Shown piece after piece: positions 24,008-39,000 of a stretch of DNA of 64,000 bases. Location of the stretch: NCBI GenBank assembly GCA_023014485.1, contig JAJOZX010009456.1, positions 62,001-126,000 of the forward strand, in the 5' to 3' direction. Within the stretch, counting starts at the first letter, position 1; every line of letters starts with the position of its first letter. The notes beneath the pieces were generated by a model. That model did not search any database and was not told where the DNA came from. It worked only from the letters and a program-made list of their open reading frames with translations. This DNA comes from Bathynomus jamesi (lineage: Eukaryota > Arthropoda > Malacostraca > Isopoda > Cirolanidae). The position numbers and the translations under genes were made by a program.

Positions 24008-27000
24008 GTTTGCAATATATATTAATCTAGACTATTGTTTATTACTATAGCTACCGTACTATGCAAGTCCACTGTAAATGCTGTTTTACTGGCCCAGGCA
24101 GTAATAATACAACTGGACCAATCTGGAATTGGCTTTGAAAGAGATGGTCCAAACCACTATTATTTAATTTTTGTGAGTATGTAGTGTGATTTTCAACCAA
24201 ACTACTTGCTTATGGTACTGGTGCTACTACTGTCCACAAGCTATTAAAGACTTAATAACAACAGTTGAAGCATAGTTACATGACTATTAAATCTCGGTCT
24301 TTACAGGTTATGAAAGAAAAGTCTTCCAGTCCATCTCCTACCAATTCAGAAAATGATAAGGAAAATGCCTCCAAAAGTGTTGGTCCAAAGCTTGAAAGGC
24401 CTACATGTATCAGAGAGAAGAGTAACGAGTCGAGCACTGGGGAAGATAATCCAAATTATCATAACAAACCTGCATCTGAAAATGGTTTGTCTAAATGGGT
24501 TCCCTACATTTTAATTTTTATTGCATGATTAAAAGTCACTACCGTATGTTTAATATTCTATAGTGTGTCCATAAAGTCACACTTCATAGGAAAATACATT
24601 TATTTTGTTTATTTATATATTTGTTTTATTTATTTGTTTGAAATGATTCCCACCAATCTCAAAACATGTTTGTAAATGAAAAAGCGGGTTTCTTTGAATG
24701 TTCCTCAACATATTTGGCATGATGGAGACATAAATAAATAGACATTGCTTATGTTCCTATGATGTGTGACTTTATGGACACCCTGTACAATAAGGGATTT
24801 AGGCTATAATTCTGGCTCTGACATCTGATTGAGTAAGATATATAACAATAAATATTTGTTTAGTTATTAGTACATAAGATTTGAAAGTAAATATAAATAT
24901 AAATGCATAATTCTATTAAATATTGTAAATAAGGTATTGTTATAGTTAATGGCTCCAATCAAGTCTGCAAAGAACCAGGAAATCATGACTTGGTACTTAA
25001 TAATTAGAAAAATTGAAGGGGGCAAAAGGCGAGGTTAGAAATCAGTCCATTTTGGAGCAAGTTTTAATACTGGATAACCATTTCAGGGTTTACATAGCCC
25101 GTTGTGGCACTATAACTTTGTTTGGCCTATGGACTCTGTATTGTAATCTATACAGGTGACCGTAAATCCTGCTGTACCATATACAATGGTCTGTGATAGT
25201 TTACTGAACCAAGTACAACTAGGCCCAAGGCCTATATTTCAATAAAGAATTAGGATTATTCATTTAGTGTCTTCCAGTCTTAGATAATTTTTGCTTGATA
25301 ATTCAGTTCAAAGATTAAAGCCTTGCTCTATAATTTTTAGAATATAACTCAGAAGTAGGATCACAAACTGGGGACTACACTATTTTCAACCAAGTTTTAT
25401 ATCTTGGAGCTGCTTCAATCAATGCCCCAAGATCTGAAAATGAGATACAGAAAAATATGGACATTCTCAACTCTCAAACACAAGCTCAACCAATAGAAGT
25501 GTCTGTCTCTATTCCCTCCAATTCCGAGGGATTTGTGATGTAAGTATTCCACATTCTTACTCTATCCACGTTTTTGTTTTTTAATGTTTTATTAAATTAA
25601 GCAGTCCAAAGCAACTTTTAAAGAAAATTATTTAGTCAAATAGAATATAGATTTTCTTTTCATTCTTCCCATGTAAGGTAAGAATCTTAGGCTGTAAATA
25701 CAGCCTTTAATTTGTGTTTAGCATTTCTCTAAGCAAATTGGTCTGTCCTTTTCTTTGACTTATGAAGACAGGATAGAAATTGCCTGGCCTACTAATAATA
25801 ATCTATCCTATCACTTGTCTCATTAGAATTCCTACTTTTTTTCTAGATATATTTTTTTAAGTTAAATAAAACGCAATTTGTTTAGCATGGTGCTGTGATA
25901 TATATCAGGATATGTGCTGTAATATATATATGATGAATTTCACACTTAAACACATGAAATGAATGAATGATGCAAACTCACAAAGAAAGAGAAAATTATT
26001 CCAAGGTCTTTCATATTCAGCAATGCCACCTCATCAGGGAATTCCTTGACAAGGTGCCTTGGAATAATTTTCTTTTTCCTTGTGGGTTTATATATATAAG
26101 CAAGCACGCGCGCGCGCACACACGCACGCACACGCACACACACACACTGATGCAAACCCACAAGGAAAAAGAAAAAATTATTCCAAGGTCTTTCATATTC
26201 AGCAATGCACCTCATCAGGGAATTCCTTGACAAGGTGCCTTGAAATAATTTTTTTTCCTTGTGGCACACACACACACACACACACACATGTGGTGCAAAA
26301 GTCAGGAATCGGAGGAGCCAGAGAATGGATCTTTTTCATTCTATGGTTGCCACTATTTTTAAATAAAAATTGTTAGAAAATTATAATTTATGCAGTGATA
26401 CCCTTTAACTCTTGATTTTTGCTCCATATATTATATATATATATAATATATAATATATATATAATATATATTATTATATATATATATATATATTATATAT
26501 ATAATAATATTATATATATATATATATATTATATATATATATATATATTATATATTATATATATATATATATTATATATATATACAGGTGGGCGGAAAGT
26601 AGCTCCCTATTTTGGATTGGTAAAAAATACGTATATTATCCATTTATTTCAGAAGAAATAATATGAAAAGGTAGGCATACATGGTAGGTTTCTATAAAAT
26701 TCAATGTGGGCTCCAACTCCTTCCACCAGCTTCTGGAGCCGCCCAGGAATGGCGTCCACTGACTTTAGCAGGAACTCCGGCGGGATGGAGGACATGACTT
26801 CCCGAATTCGGTCCTCCAGTTCTTCCAATATCCTCGGTTTGGTGCGGTAGACTTCTTCCTTTACCCACCCCCAAAGAAAGAAGTCGCACGGTGTCAAGTC
26901 GGGGCTCCTGGCTGGCCATTGATGTGGACCACGACGACCATCCAACGCCCAGGGAAGTGGGCATCCAGCCACTCACGGACAACAAGAGCGAAGTGCGGAG

Positions 27001-30000
27001 GGGCGCCATCTTGCATAAATATCAGATCGTCGATGTTCTCCCATGTGCTGACAACCGGCCAGACCTCGTTTCGCAACATAGCAAGGTACCGCTCAGCATT
27101 CATGGTGTTGCGCAGAAGGAACGGGCCCACAACCTGATCTGAGGTCATACCACACCACACCGTTACACTGAACCGATTCTGCCGTTTTTCAGCGGTAACC
27201 GTGCGACTTCTTTCTTTGTGGTGGGTAAAGGAAGAAGTCTACCGCACCAAACCGAGGACATTGGAAGAACTGGAGGACCGAATTCGGGAAGTCATGTCCT
27301 CCATCCCGCCGGAGTTCCTGCTAAAGTCAGTGGACGCCATTCCTGGGCGGCTCCAGAAGCTGGTGGAAAGAGTTGGAGCCCACATTGAATTTTAGAGAAA
27401 ACCTACCATGTATGCCTACCTTTTCATATTATTTCTTCTGAAATAAATGGATAATATACGTATTTTTTTACCAATCCAAAATAGGGAGCTACTTTCCGCC
27501 CACCCTGTATATATATTATATATATTATATATATATATATGAGGGGTCCCGCGTCTTAAGGTACCTAAGCGCCAAAATTAAAATTCGCCAGAAATCGCCT
27601 CCAAAGTTCAGCAATATTCTGGCAATAGTATCTGTTATTAATTGAGCTAGAACGTTCATTTTTGGCTAAATTAGAGTTCTAAGTATGCTAATGAAGATGT
27701 TGATGAGTTTTTGGATAGATTTTTATATTTTATATATATATTTTTTTATTTTCTTATTATGCCGAACTTTGGGTGAACTTTTGGCTGGCGATAGAGGTGA
27801 AAAAAGTAGTTCGCTTCATAAGGTTTTCAACCATACTTCGTGTCGTAAGGTCATTATAACCCAAACCACACGATAAAGGAAGGGTGAAAATAGTGATATC
27901 CATCAAAAACGTTTTCGCCTGTGGTGGCGATTAAGTACCTTAAGACGCGCGACCCCTCATATATATATATAATTATATACTCGTGTGTGTGTGTGTGTAC
28001 ACAACACAGAATCCAAGTTACGTCAGGGAGTCTTACTATAAAAGCTAATAACGTAGACTGAGTTGAGTAACTTAAATTTCTAACGGAAGGGAGGATATTT
28101 TAAATTATTTTTAACATAGTTCGGTTTCTTGACCATAATATTTTTTATTTTGATGTAGTTATTTATTGTATATATGTATTAAAAATATACCCACTTGAAT
28201 TTGAAGGACTACCTTCATCATGGGCTGTACTTGGATTTCAGAGTTTATGATGCTACGACAGACAGCGAAATGGTCCGCTTTAAAATTCACAATATTATAT
28301 TTTGTGCAAAAGGCGAGGCTGGAACACCGGAGTCGTGTTGCTTTGCTTTCACGTGTTCCCACGGAGAATCCGAACAAACGACCATCTTCCAGTGCCATGT
28401 TTTTAGATGCCAAATCCCTGAAGCCGTAAGTGGCACCGCATTTCTTAATATCTTTGTTTCACTTACAGTACTTGCTTTGCCATGCTTTATAAATTTTAAC
28501 GCCTGAAATGCGGGACTTTATCACCATCATTATCACTAGAGCTGGAAAGTAACTCGGTTACTGTAATGGTTATTTTTTAGTAACTTCGTGGGTAACTGAG
28601 TTTCTGTCGAAAAAGAGTAACTAATAACTTGGTTTCCGTGAGAACTTTTAATTTTTTTAAATCCAGGAAGGAGGGGGGGTCAAATGCGAACGGCCGTCAA
28701 AATGACCCCCCCCCTTCATAGAAGGAGAGAGAGCCAAATTCAAGGTTTCCGAGGCTCTTAATGATGCCTAGTTACTCGTTTCACATTTAAAATAAACGTT
28801 TATTAACAGCCGACGATGAATATAGTATCTAAATGTCATATGTATGCCATTCGGTGGTTGTTAGGTAGACCTACGTAGGCTACGCTTACGCGCAAACAGT
28901 ATGCTTCTTATGGTACTCTTCATACAGCTGTTTTCGAGTTATTAGAAAGTTATTAAACCGTAAGTCAGATTTTAACTTAAGCCAACGCTTTTGATTCGTC
29001 TGAAATTAACGAAATGGACTAAAACTTCAGTCGGATCTTAAGTTCTTAAGCTTGCTCAGGAACATGATTAGAGTATTTTTAGTCGGATATTTCGAATGTG
29101 AACAAACACTGTAAACAAACTTGTCATCAATAAAGACTTTATTCATGAAGTTTAACACGGAACTCCATTCAATTATAGAATTCAAAGATATTAATTTTGG
29201 ATTATAGAAATAGCCAGCGCTCCACTTACTCTCAACAAAATATGAAGTTCCATTTTGTGTACTTTGTAAAACACGATGTCATTTAAATGGTAACCTGTTC
29301 GTTGCAAGATGCTAATGATTGGGCAAAAGTATGCTCAGTGAACTGATATTTCATTTTTATATTTATTTTGGCCAAAGAAATTATTTTCGTCAGCCTCTGA
29401 AATTAATTGTTATATCTAAATTTTAAAAAAGGGTATGCAATCCATACGGTGGTTTTGCTTAAAAATTAAAATTTTACAAATGTGCTATGTAATTATCTAA
29501 AATGATGCGCAATTAGTTTGCGCAATAAGTCTTTTTCTTTGAAATTCGGTGAAAGAACAGTAAAATTACAGTATAGTGTACGCTTGTGTGAATATCTTTC
29601 TCTACTCTTTCACTTACTCCGATGAGACTCTCAGCTAAAGTCCTGATAGAGCGTCTCTTTAATGCTGTGGAGAGGGTATGCTTTGAAAAGAGGACGTCAG
29701 TGATAGATACTCATTGAACGAGTGATGTTTGTAAAACTAAATTCTTTCGTGTGTCAGAGAGAATAGTTTAAAGCAGTCACTATTTCCAGTAGGTTCATGG
29801 TTGTGAAACTAAATTATTTCTCTTCTTAGGCAAAATACTCGTAGTTTTAAACAGACGAGGGAATTGTCAGTAGTTCCATTGAATAAATAATTTTTTTTTT
29901 ACATAAATTGTGAGCGAGCGTTTCGGTAGAAATTTATCACTAATTAATTTTGAAAGACGTCTTTTTTGATCTTGTGAAAACCACAAACCCCTGAAACGTG

Positions 30001-33000
30001 AGGAACATTGAAGTAAATTATAACTATTTTACTTTTTATTTGTAACCGAGTTACATTTTTTAGTACAGTAACTTTTAACTTGTTACGTTTTTAGTCGAGT
30101 TACTCTTAAAAAGTAACTTTTTCAGCTATTATTGTTATTAACAACAAACTCTCCATTGGTTACTGATAAAGGTTGCCCGTGTTCTGGTGACGTTCGTGAG
30201 TGCCTTCCACAGAATTCCTCCCCACCAGATTGGACATCAGAAAGAAGTTCCCAAAACTGAACACAGAGCGTACCAGTTCGATATCTCTCTCGAAATTAAG
30301 GAAGAGGATGGCAAGGTATCAAATTTGTCAATATATTCAGTTCTTGAAGTTGAGAAAAATAATTAGCCATAGTAATAATAGTTAAGTCATTGTGTATATA
30401 CACTTATACAGGATGTTTCATAGCACGTGGGACGCACTTTCAGGATGGATTCAGGACCTGAAAACAATGAAAAAAGTTTATATAAACATATGCCCGAAAT
30501 CGCTTTGTTTCAGAGTTACAGCCCGTTGTGTTCCAACAAGTATCCGCCTTACCTTTAAAGGAAATGCTCAAAATGACCGCCTTGCGCTTGGATACACGCC
30601 TCGTAACATGGTAAAAAATTTTATAGTGGGCACACTAGGGGCCCTTCGGCCCATCTGGGTGGCTCCACTGTTAATACAAACAAACCACAAATACAGCTAC
30701 ACGCAAAATCAAGATCCAATTGATCTCTGCAAATTGCAGATTGTCACACATCTACTAGCTGTACATTAACTTCAAAACTTTAGATCTTGTGGATCATTCA
30801 TCAATACCACTACTGTACTAATTTTGTAGACATCATATGGTTATCTCATCACAAGAAGTTTTACATGGATCTATATAGCTATAACCTAAATAATATAATA
30901 CAAGCTCTACAATTAGATAAAAGGAGTAGGTGGGATTGTAAAGACTGTATACGTATAGAGTATTTGAATGTACACCCATTCAAGGTCTCCCATTTAAAGG
31001 TGTCTATGAGGCAAGTGAACATAATGAATCTTTCATACATCACAGTGCTATGGGGGCACCGCTCAGCAGAGAAATCTTTTTAAATGGGGGGTTAGTCCAG
31101 GCAATCTAGAGCAAAAATAGCTTCAACCTGGGCAAAATTGCTTCAGAAGCTTTCTAAACTGTTTCCAGCTCAGGAACCATTGCAGAATAACATAACCAAA
31201 ATCCGACAAAATTGGACCCCGGGAACACCCCCAAAAATGAAATTCAAAATGGCGGACTGGCAGTTTCCTACGAAATACAATAAATTTTAATTTCGCTTTG
31301 TAGAGAGAGTTATGACGTTTTTCTTGATCAGTAAAATGTTTTAAAACACATTTTCGTTTCTAAATTAACCTATATGACACTAAAAATTGTATTAGGCGGC
31401 TAGTATTAAACTATGACGTCACGTAATGTAAATAAAATATACTGTATGGAGTGTATGTGAGAATGGACATTGCTACATCTTTATAAACATATTATATACA
31501 ACTCTTTAATTCCTACTACCCACTATCAAATCTGCGTATTTGTGCTTGTCATTTTCTTTAAAACTGTTATTATGTACTCCTTTTAAATACTGCAACACAG
31601 TTTATTAATTTGTTTTTTCTGTTTCAGACTGACTCGGTGTGCGTCCGCCTTCAAGAATGCAGACCCCTGAAGAATTGTGCGTGATTTGTAAGGAGAAATT
31701 GGACAGCGGGCAGGAAGTGGTTCACATCTCGCAAAAAGGAGCAGATGGTATAAATGCATCCAGCCGCAGCCGTGGAAGCGATGTTGTTGCAACAGCTGGA
31801 ATAAGTGTTCACGTTGTATGTAGGAAAAGGTTTACGGATAAAAAGACCATTGAAATAAAGAAGCGACAGACCGCAGCCGAGGCAATACCAAGGAAAAGTG
31901 CTCGTTTTCATGAATACGCATTTTCCAGTGCTACTCACCGTTTGTTTTGTGATACCTTTGTGGACTTTTTTTCCAAACACAAACCAAAATCAGAGCATGT
32001 CAAAATAAGAACTACAGAGTTCTCCGAAACCATAAAAAGGTGCTGTGAAAGCCGCTGCGATGAATGGTCGTTTAATGTAAAAGGCCGTCTGGAGTATTAT
32101 CTTCGTGATCTTCCTGCTGCAGATTGTGTCTACCATCACACCTGCAGCGTAAATTTTCGAAGTGGAAAAAACATTCCTCGCGCATACTCCTCCGACGATC
32201 ATGATTCGAAGAAAGGGAGACCAACTAATGAAGAGCAACACCAAGCATTCCTTCAGACCTGTGCTTACCTGGAAGAGAATGATGATGAACAACTGTTGAT
32301 TGGAGACCTAATTTCCAAAATGGAGGAATATCTTCAAGGAAGTCAGAGCTCTGTCTACGAACGCAGGCACATGAAGAGAAAGCTTTTAGAACGTTACGGA
32401 GACAAGATCATAATATCAGGTGAAAGTGGGAAGGCAGATGTAGTAACACTACGAGAGACAGCTAATGAAATTCTTATAGATTATCACAAAAAGTCGAAAG
32501 AATGTGATATAGATATAGAGCTACAGAAGATTTACCTAGTAGAAGCTGCTGCAAAAATAATCAGAAGTGATATCAAGTCTGTCGACTCGCCTAGAAAAGA
32601 TGTGTATCCATCTCCAAATGACATCACTGCAGAAAGTGCTCTTGATTACATTCCCAACAGTGAAATTGCTATTATCAAAAGCATTTGAGGGACAGGATGC
32701 TTCAAGAAAAATAGGTGCAATTGGGCAGAGCATTATGCAAGCAACCCGTCCTAGAGGATTACTATGTCCACTACAGATCGGTTTGTCGGTTCAGCTACAC
32801 CACAACTTTAGGTCAAGGTACCTTATTGACGTTCTCCATCAGCTGGGTTACTGTTCGTCGTATGCAGAAGTAACAAGATTCGAAAGAAACGCGGCGCTGG
32901 CAAGTGGGTCTGGCTCTTTTACTGTTGATGAAAACACTGCAGTCCTTCTAGCAGCAGATAACATCGATCATGATGTCTGCACTTTGGATGGGAAGAATAC

Positions 33001-36000
33001 TTTTCATGGAATGGGTATGATTGCCGCAATAACTCCGAAGATCAAGATCCACCCTTCTATTCACAGGCGTAATGTTGGTGACAATGACATTAAGAAGATT
33101 GCAACCGTTGACATTAGGGAATATAGACACGCGAGAAGCATGTTGAGGGACATCTCATTCCGCGAACTTCCAGTACCCACTGCCACCATAAGTCGACTTA
33201 GTCTTCTCTGGCAGATATCTTCAGCAGAAAGATCAGGTCCAAGTTGGTCCGGAACAATGCAGGCAATTCACGGTGGATCAAGTGTCTCACATCCAGGTGT
33301 GGCGTCGATCACGTTCCTTCCCATCATAGATATGTCGCCAACTGACATGACCTGCATATTTTCGACATTACTATATTTGAGCAAGATAGCACGCGATCAA
33401 AAAGTCCCATGCATTATTACCTTTGATCAGCCTTTATTCTGGAAAGCTTCCCAAATCATCAATGAACAGAGAGACCTGCAGGACATTGTTTTAATGCTGG
33501 GATCATTTCACACTGATGAATCTTTTGGGAGCAGTCGGTACTCTTATGAATGGTTCAGGATTGTCTGAAGTACTTCAAGAAATATACGGACCAAATGCCG
33601 TGCAACACATGATGTCTGGAAAAGCTGTTTCAAGAGCGATACGTGGTCATATGATAGTAGATGCAGCTCTTAGTACCTTACTAGTCGCAGACGTTTTCCC
33701 TCGTAATGAAGATGGAACTCCTCATGACCTCCATAAGGAAGCTTGTGACCTGCTCGACGATGTTATGACCGCCAAACAATCAGTTGAGGATGTGGAATCT
33801 TCGAATGCATTGTCTCAGATTGCTACCACTTTGGATGCGAAGAAAACTGACCTACAATCTACTTCGCAAACAAGTCAACTCTGGTTGGAATATCAGCGAA
33901 TGATCAACATTGCACGTTCCTTGATAACAGCAGACAGAACCGGCTCGTGGGATTTGCACTTGCAAGCTATGCTGGAGACCATCCCCATAATTGCAGCAGC
34001 CGGACATCACAATTACCTGAAATCGATATACCTGTACCTGCAGAAAATGTTAAGTTTGCCTTCTGAAAATCCAGCCGTTAACAAAATGTTCCAGGAAGGT
34101 AAGTTTGTGGTAAGAAGAAGCGACAGATTATGGCCGGACTCGGCACAGACCTGGTGATAGAACAAGTACTAATGCGTTCCCTGAAAAGCAGAGGCGGACT
34201 GACACGCGGAAGTGGATTTACAGACATCCAAAGGACAACGTGGCTCTTTTCTATGCCTCTGTGTTCCACTTATAACTTAGCAATGTAGGAATACACCAGA
34301 GTTTTGTTGGAAAGTAGTGAACAGCACAAGGAAATGAGGGGAAGTAGACAAATCAGGGACAGTAATGACATGAAGAAAGTACTTGAACGTCTGGAATCCT
34401 TATCCCCATTCCATTCTACCTCGGGTCTCTGCAACATTGTAACAGGGCTAACTGCTGATCCTGGAGTTAACGTTCATCAATTGCATTCAATCGGTACGAA
34501 CATTGTCGTAAAAATGATTGGGAAACAAGCCTTTACATATTCTGCCAAAAGATCTGACAAAGTGAAAACACTAGGATCTGCTTCTGCCGTTGTGATCACT
34601 GATGCTTCAGATATAGAAGTAGATCCTGCACTACTGTTTCAGAGAATGATGACTGTTGCCACTGGCGGAGACATGAATCTTGAAGATGTCATGTGTTACG
34701 AACTGTGTGCATATCCTCCTGCATTGTTCGAATCACGAAGTATCTTGAGGAAACCCGATAAGTCTCAGCTAGCTCATGCAATAATCAAATACACTGACAC
34801 TTTACGCATGGAAGAAGTTCAAGAAATTCAGTGCACAGACCAGTACGTATTGGATGGTGGATCTCTACTACATCGTGTTTCCTGGCGTCAAGATGAAACA
34901 TATGACAGCATCGCCAACTCATATGCCGATTTCACTCTGAAAACATATGGAAAAGCAATCATTGTTTTTGATGGCTACAGCAGCTCTCCTACGATCAAGG
35001 ACATGACCCACAGAAGACGCAGCACCAAGACAAGCAGAAATGTGAATCTCAGTCCAAGCATGAAGTTTGTTGGCCAGAAGGAACACTTCTTGGCTAATGA
35101 AAACAACAAGCAAGCATTTATTTCCCTCGTAGGTGAGATGTTGAAGAAGCACGGGTGTACTGTTCACAACGCAGATGGGGATGCTGATGTGGACATCGTT
35201 CGTGCAGCAGTTTCCTCATCAGAAAATGCAACTACAACAGTAATAGGGGAAGACACCGACTTGCTGATTCTCCTGTACCATGCCAAGGACAGTGGTTTCA
35301 AGTTGTACTATCGCAGCGATATAAGACGGGGACCATCTCCTAATCCTGTGTATGATATTCTCAGCATTCAATCATTGTTAGGCAATGACATCTGCAAGTA
35401 TCTCCTGTTTGTGCATGCTTTCACGGGCTGTGATAGCACATCCAGAATTTTTTCGATCGGTAAAGCCAAAGCATTCGACACACTGATGAAGGTGGCTGAA
35501 CTCCGTTCAGTTGCAAATACATTCTGTTCTGATTGTTGCCAACACTCTGACATTGAAGCCGCTGGAAGAAAGGCAATGCTTCTGTTGTATGGCTGCAAAA
35601 CACTTGAATCCACTAACGCACTACGTCATCGAATGTTAGTTGAAAAGGTAGCTACAGCTAAATCTTTTGTTACACCCGAACGTTTGCCACCTACCGATGC
35701 GTCCACAAAGTACCACAGCTTTCGCACATACTTTCAAATACTAATCTGGAAGTCTACAGAAGAGAAGATCGATGCAGAGCAGTGGGGTTGGTATGTAAAG
35801 AATAATTCCTACTACCCTACAGCCTGCGACAAGCCACCAGCTCCAAATTATCTACTCAACATGATCCGCTGCTCCTGCAAGACGAAATGTGCTACTTCAA
35901 GATGTGGATGCAAGCGTAATGGAATGCCCTGTTCAGCCGCTTGTGGCGAGTGCCAAATCAGTGGTTGCGATAACAACCCAAGTACCGGTAATCTATCCGA

Positions 36001-39000
36001 TGATAGTGATGAAGAGGATTAATTTCTGTATGTTTGTGACCAGGTATCACTTCTTCTGTAATGAACATAACTTGAAACTGGGAAAAAAATAATTGTTGTA
36101 TTATTGATTATAAAAATCTGTAAAAAGCTATATAACATTATATTTGCGTAATAACTGGTTGTGTTGTACATTGTTGAATTATTTAAAACATTACAACTGA
36201 AAGAAAAAGCATCAAATGTATCTCTATAAATAAAAGCGTAAATTATATATTTTTTTTTTTCGTAGGAAACATCCAGTCCGCCATTTTGAATTTCATTTTT
36301 GGGGGTGTTCCCAGGGTCCAATTTTGTCGGATTTTGGATATGTTATTCGGCAATGGTTCCTGAGCTGGAAACAGTTTAGAAAGCTTCTGAAGCAATTTTG
36401 CCCAGGTCTAACTACAAATTGCCTGGACTAGGTATAAAGAGAGAGTATCCCCCTAACCCAAGATGCTGCCTCCCTACATCCCATCACTCTGTGTGGGTGA
36501 TGAGATTTACCCAAATAAAAAATAAACTATATATGTGTATGTGGGAAGGGTTCACAAACCTCTTCTCCACACCATTACCAGTTCCAGCAAAACGTCATTA
36601 CCAAGTACCTCTTTCAGTCATTAATTTATCTAGTTTATTCTTAAAAGTCTTCAAAGTATGGGAACTCAACTTCTTCATCTAAGCTGTTCCAGAATTTTAC
36701 TATTCTATTTGAAAAACTATGTTGTACTAACTGTGATTTACATCTTTGCTCAAAACGTTTAAGGCTATGGCCTCTTGTCCTATCATTGTGATCCTTTGTA
36801 AAAAGAGAGTGGAAGTCTATATTATCTAACTCATTTAGTATTTTATATACTTCTATCATATCACCTCGTAACCTTCTTCGCTTTAGAGAAAACCTGTGTA
36901 GGTGCTCCAATCTCTCTTTGTAACTAAGGTGTCTAAGGCATGGTATCATCCTTGTGGCTCTCTTTTGTACTTTTTCTAGTCTGTCTTTGTCTTGCTCTAA
37001 ATAAGGAGTGTTTGTAAACGGTTTGCGGAGAGAATTGCTGGGACACAAAACGGGCTGTAATTCTGAAACAAAGCAATTTCGGGCATATGTTTATATAAAC
37101 TTTTTTCATTGTTTTCAGGTCCTGAGTTCATCCTGAAAGTGCGTCCCACATGTTATGAAACACCCTGTATAAGTGTATATTCTTACGAAATAGGAACGGA
37201 ATAACGGTTGAAAATTCTTGTCAGTTTAGAGAAGTCTCCGCCTACAGAGGCGGGGACCTGTACAATGTACATCTCCCATCAGTGTGTATTTAGAATGGTG
37301 GTTTACAAATTATGGATTATCCAATCAGGGATCATGTTTCGTTTCTTCCAAAGGGTAACCAATCGGAGGAAAGAAATTATTTTTACACCTTCAATCTAAT
37401 ACTATTTCGTTTAGATTCTATATACGATGGTTAAACTTGAAGAAATGGAGTAAAAGTACCATCGATTACAAAAGTCTTGATACACTGACTGGACGGTAAG
37501 GTAGGTGTGGGGCAGTGTATCCCGACTTTTGTAATCTGCTGAACGGGCCTGTACACCGTATAAGTTAGTCAGAGCTTAAATTTTAATTTTGAAAAATGGC
37601 ACTACATTAATATCGAGTTTATTTCAGGGCAACTTTAATATAGTTCCAAGAGACAAAGAATGTTTCAAGCTGAGGAGCAATGTTGAGAAACAAATTACTT
37701 TCACCGTAATGCCAGCGCCATCTAATGACAATGTAAATGGTAAGTATTTAAGCCAGATAGCAATTTCTTTGCTTCATTTAGGCAAGAGTATGTTAAACTG
37801 GTGTGCTTAGGAAAATAACAGTGTCGGCGTAGTAGATGATATCTGGGTACGCATGCATACACCTACGGAGCCATTTTCCATGAGGTGGGCACGGCGCTTA
37901 AACTCGGTACCGAAGACACTCGAATCAATTACGTACGGTAACTATCGTTATCATTTTTCTCTACCCCCACAGATTCCGAAGCATTAATGATTGAAAGGTG
38001 TTTCGGGCTTCTTGTTGCTCATGGCCGCAGAGTGAAGCACGCGGATATGAATCTACTGGAAATGGTAAGTAAAAAGTGAAATGAAGCCGCAATAAGAAAT
38101 GGATTTATTAGAAGCACGAGCTTTCTGCCTATTCTGAGGTCTTCTTCGGGTGTGAGTGAAGAGGGAGAGGAGAAAACGGCTAGTTTATAAGACAAAGGCG
38201 ACCAGGAAATGGGGAAGAGGGTGGCAAAAAGGGATTAAGGAAGACTTAAAATCTTTAGTATGATTTATTGCAGGTGTCCATGGTCAACAGCAACGGGGAG
38301 AAGCGAGGTTACGTGACGTGTGGGTTGTGGGACCCTAGCGACCCCGTTTACGTTATCCTGAACAAAGAAACTCCCAAAGACATGAGAGTCTTCATGACGG
38401 TTGCTATTGACCTCGTTATAAGTGAGTGCATCGATTGTCTCATTGTAAAGGTCATTTTACCCACCAAGTAAGCAGTCCCCATGTACGTGTTTATTGGTAG
38501 TATCAGAATTGAGTTTTTGGAAATGCACTCTTAATACTTGGGGGATATCCGATTGATTTATTTAGTATGTATGGGACCCTCTTTTACTATATGTACAGTT
38601 GCCGAATAGAGTTCCTTCGCCTATAAACATAAAAATTCTAGAAAGCTCAAAAAATTACAAATCGGTATTAATGATTGGGTTTTGTATGTCGTTTGAAAGG
38701 GCCAAATATTCAAAGTAAAATTATTACCAATTATTAAGTTTTTATGCTTTTTAGAAATTTTTGATTTTAGGTTAACTTCTCTTCCAAGACGGTGCGTGTA
38801 ACTTTGGGTAATGAAATTGAATATTTTACATAGTTTATTAAAGTAAATTAGGAATGTGCGTAGAAGGAGGTCTTATTTTAGAATAGAAATTTCTTTCTCT
38901 CAACAAATTTTATTTTGTTAGGGGGCATTCAAGAGCCTGTCAGATTCATCATTGAGACCAAAGTTCGAGTTTTTCCTCAAAGCGAGAGGTTCTGGTATTA

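Larger units (their letters stand above)
30409..37167. mobile_element. Mariner-like element with about 115-bp inverted ends, host to nested insertions
   Basis: Left end CAGGATGTTTCATAGCACGT and right end (ACATGTTATGAAACACCCTG, ending at 37167) continue as inverted repeats for about 115 bases (GTGGGACGCACTTTCAGGAT; AAAGTTTATATAAACATATG; GGGCTGTAA). TA flanks both sides (30407-30408, 37168-37169). The interior is almost entirely later insertions: the XPG-type transposon at 31093-36430 and a CR1-like fragment at 36641-37030. I see no transposase of its own, so it was probably non-autonomous. Confidence 0.8.

Noticed and set aside
26419..26661. Tyr/Ile-rich small protein
   Set aside because: Translation of the (TA)n tract.
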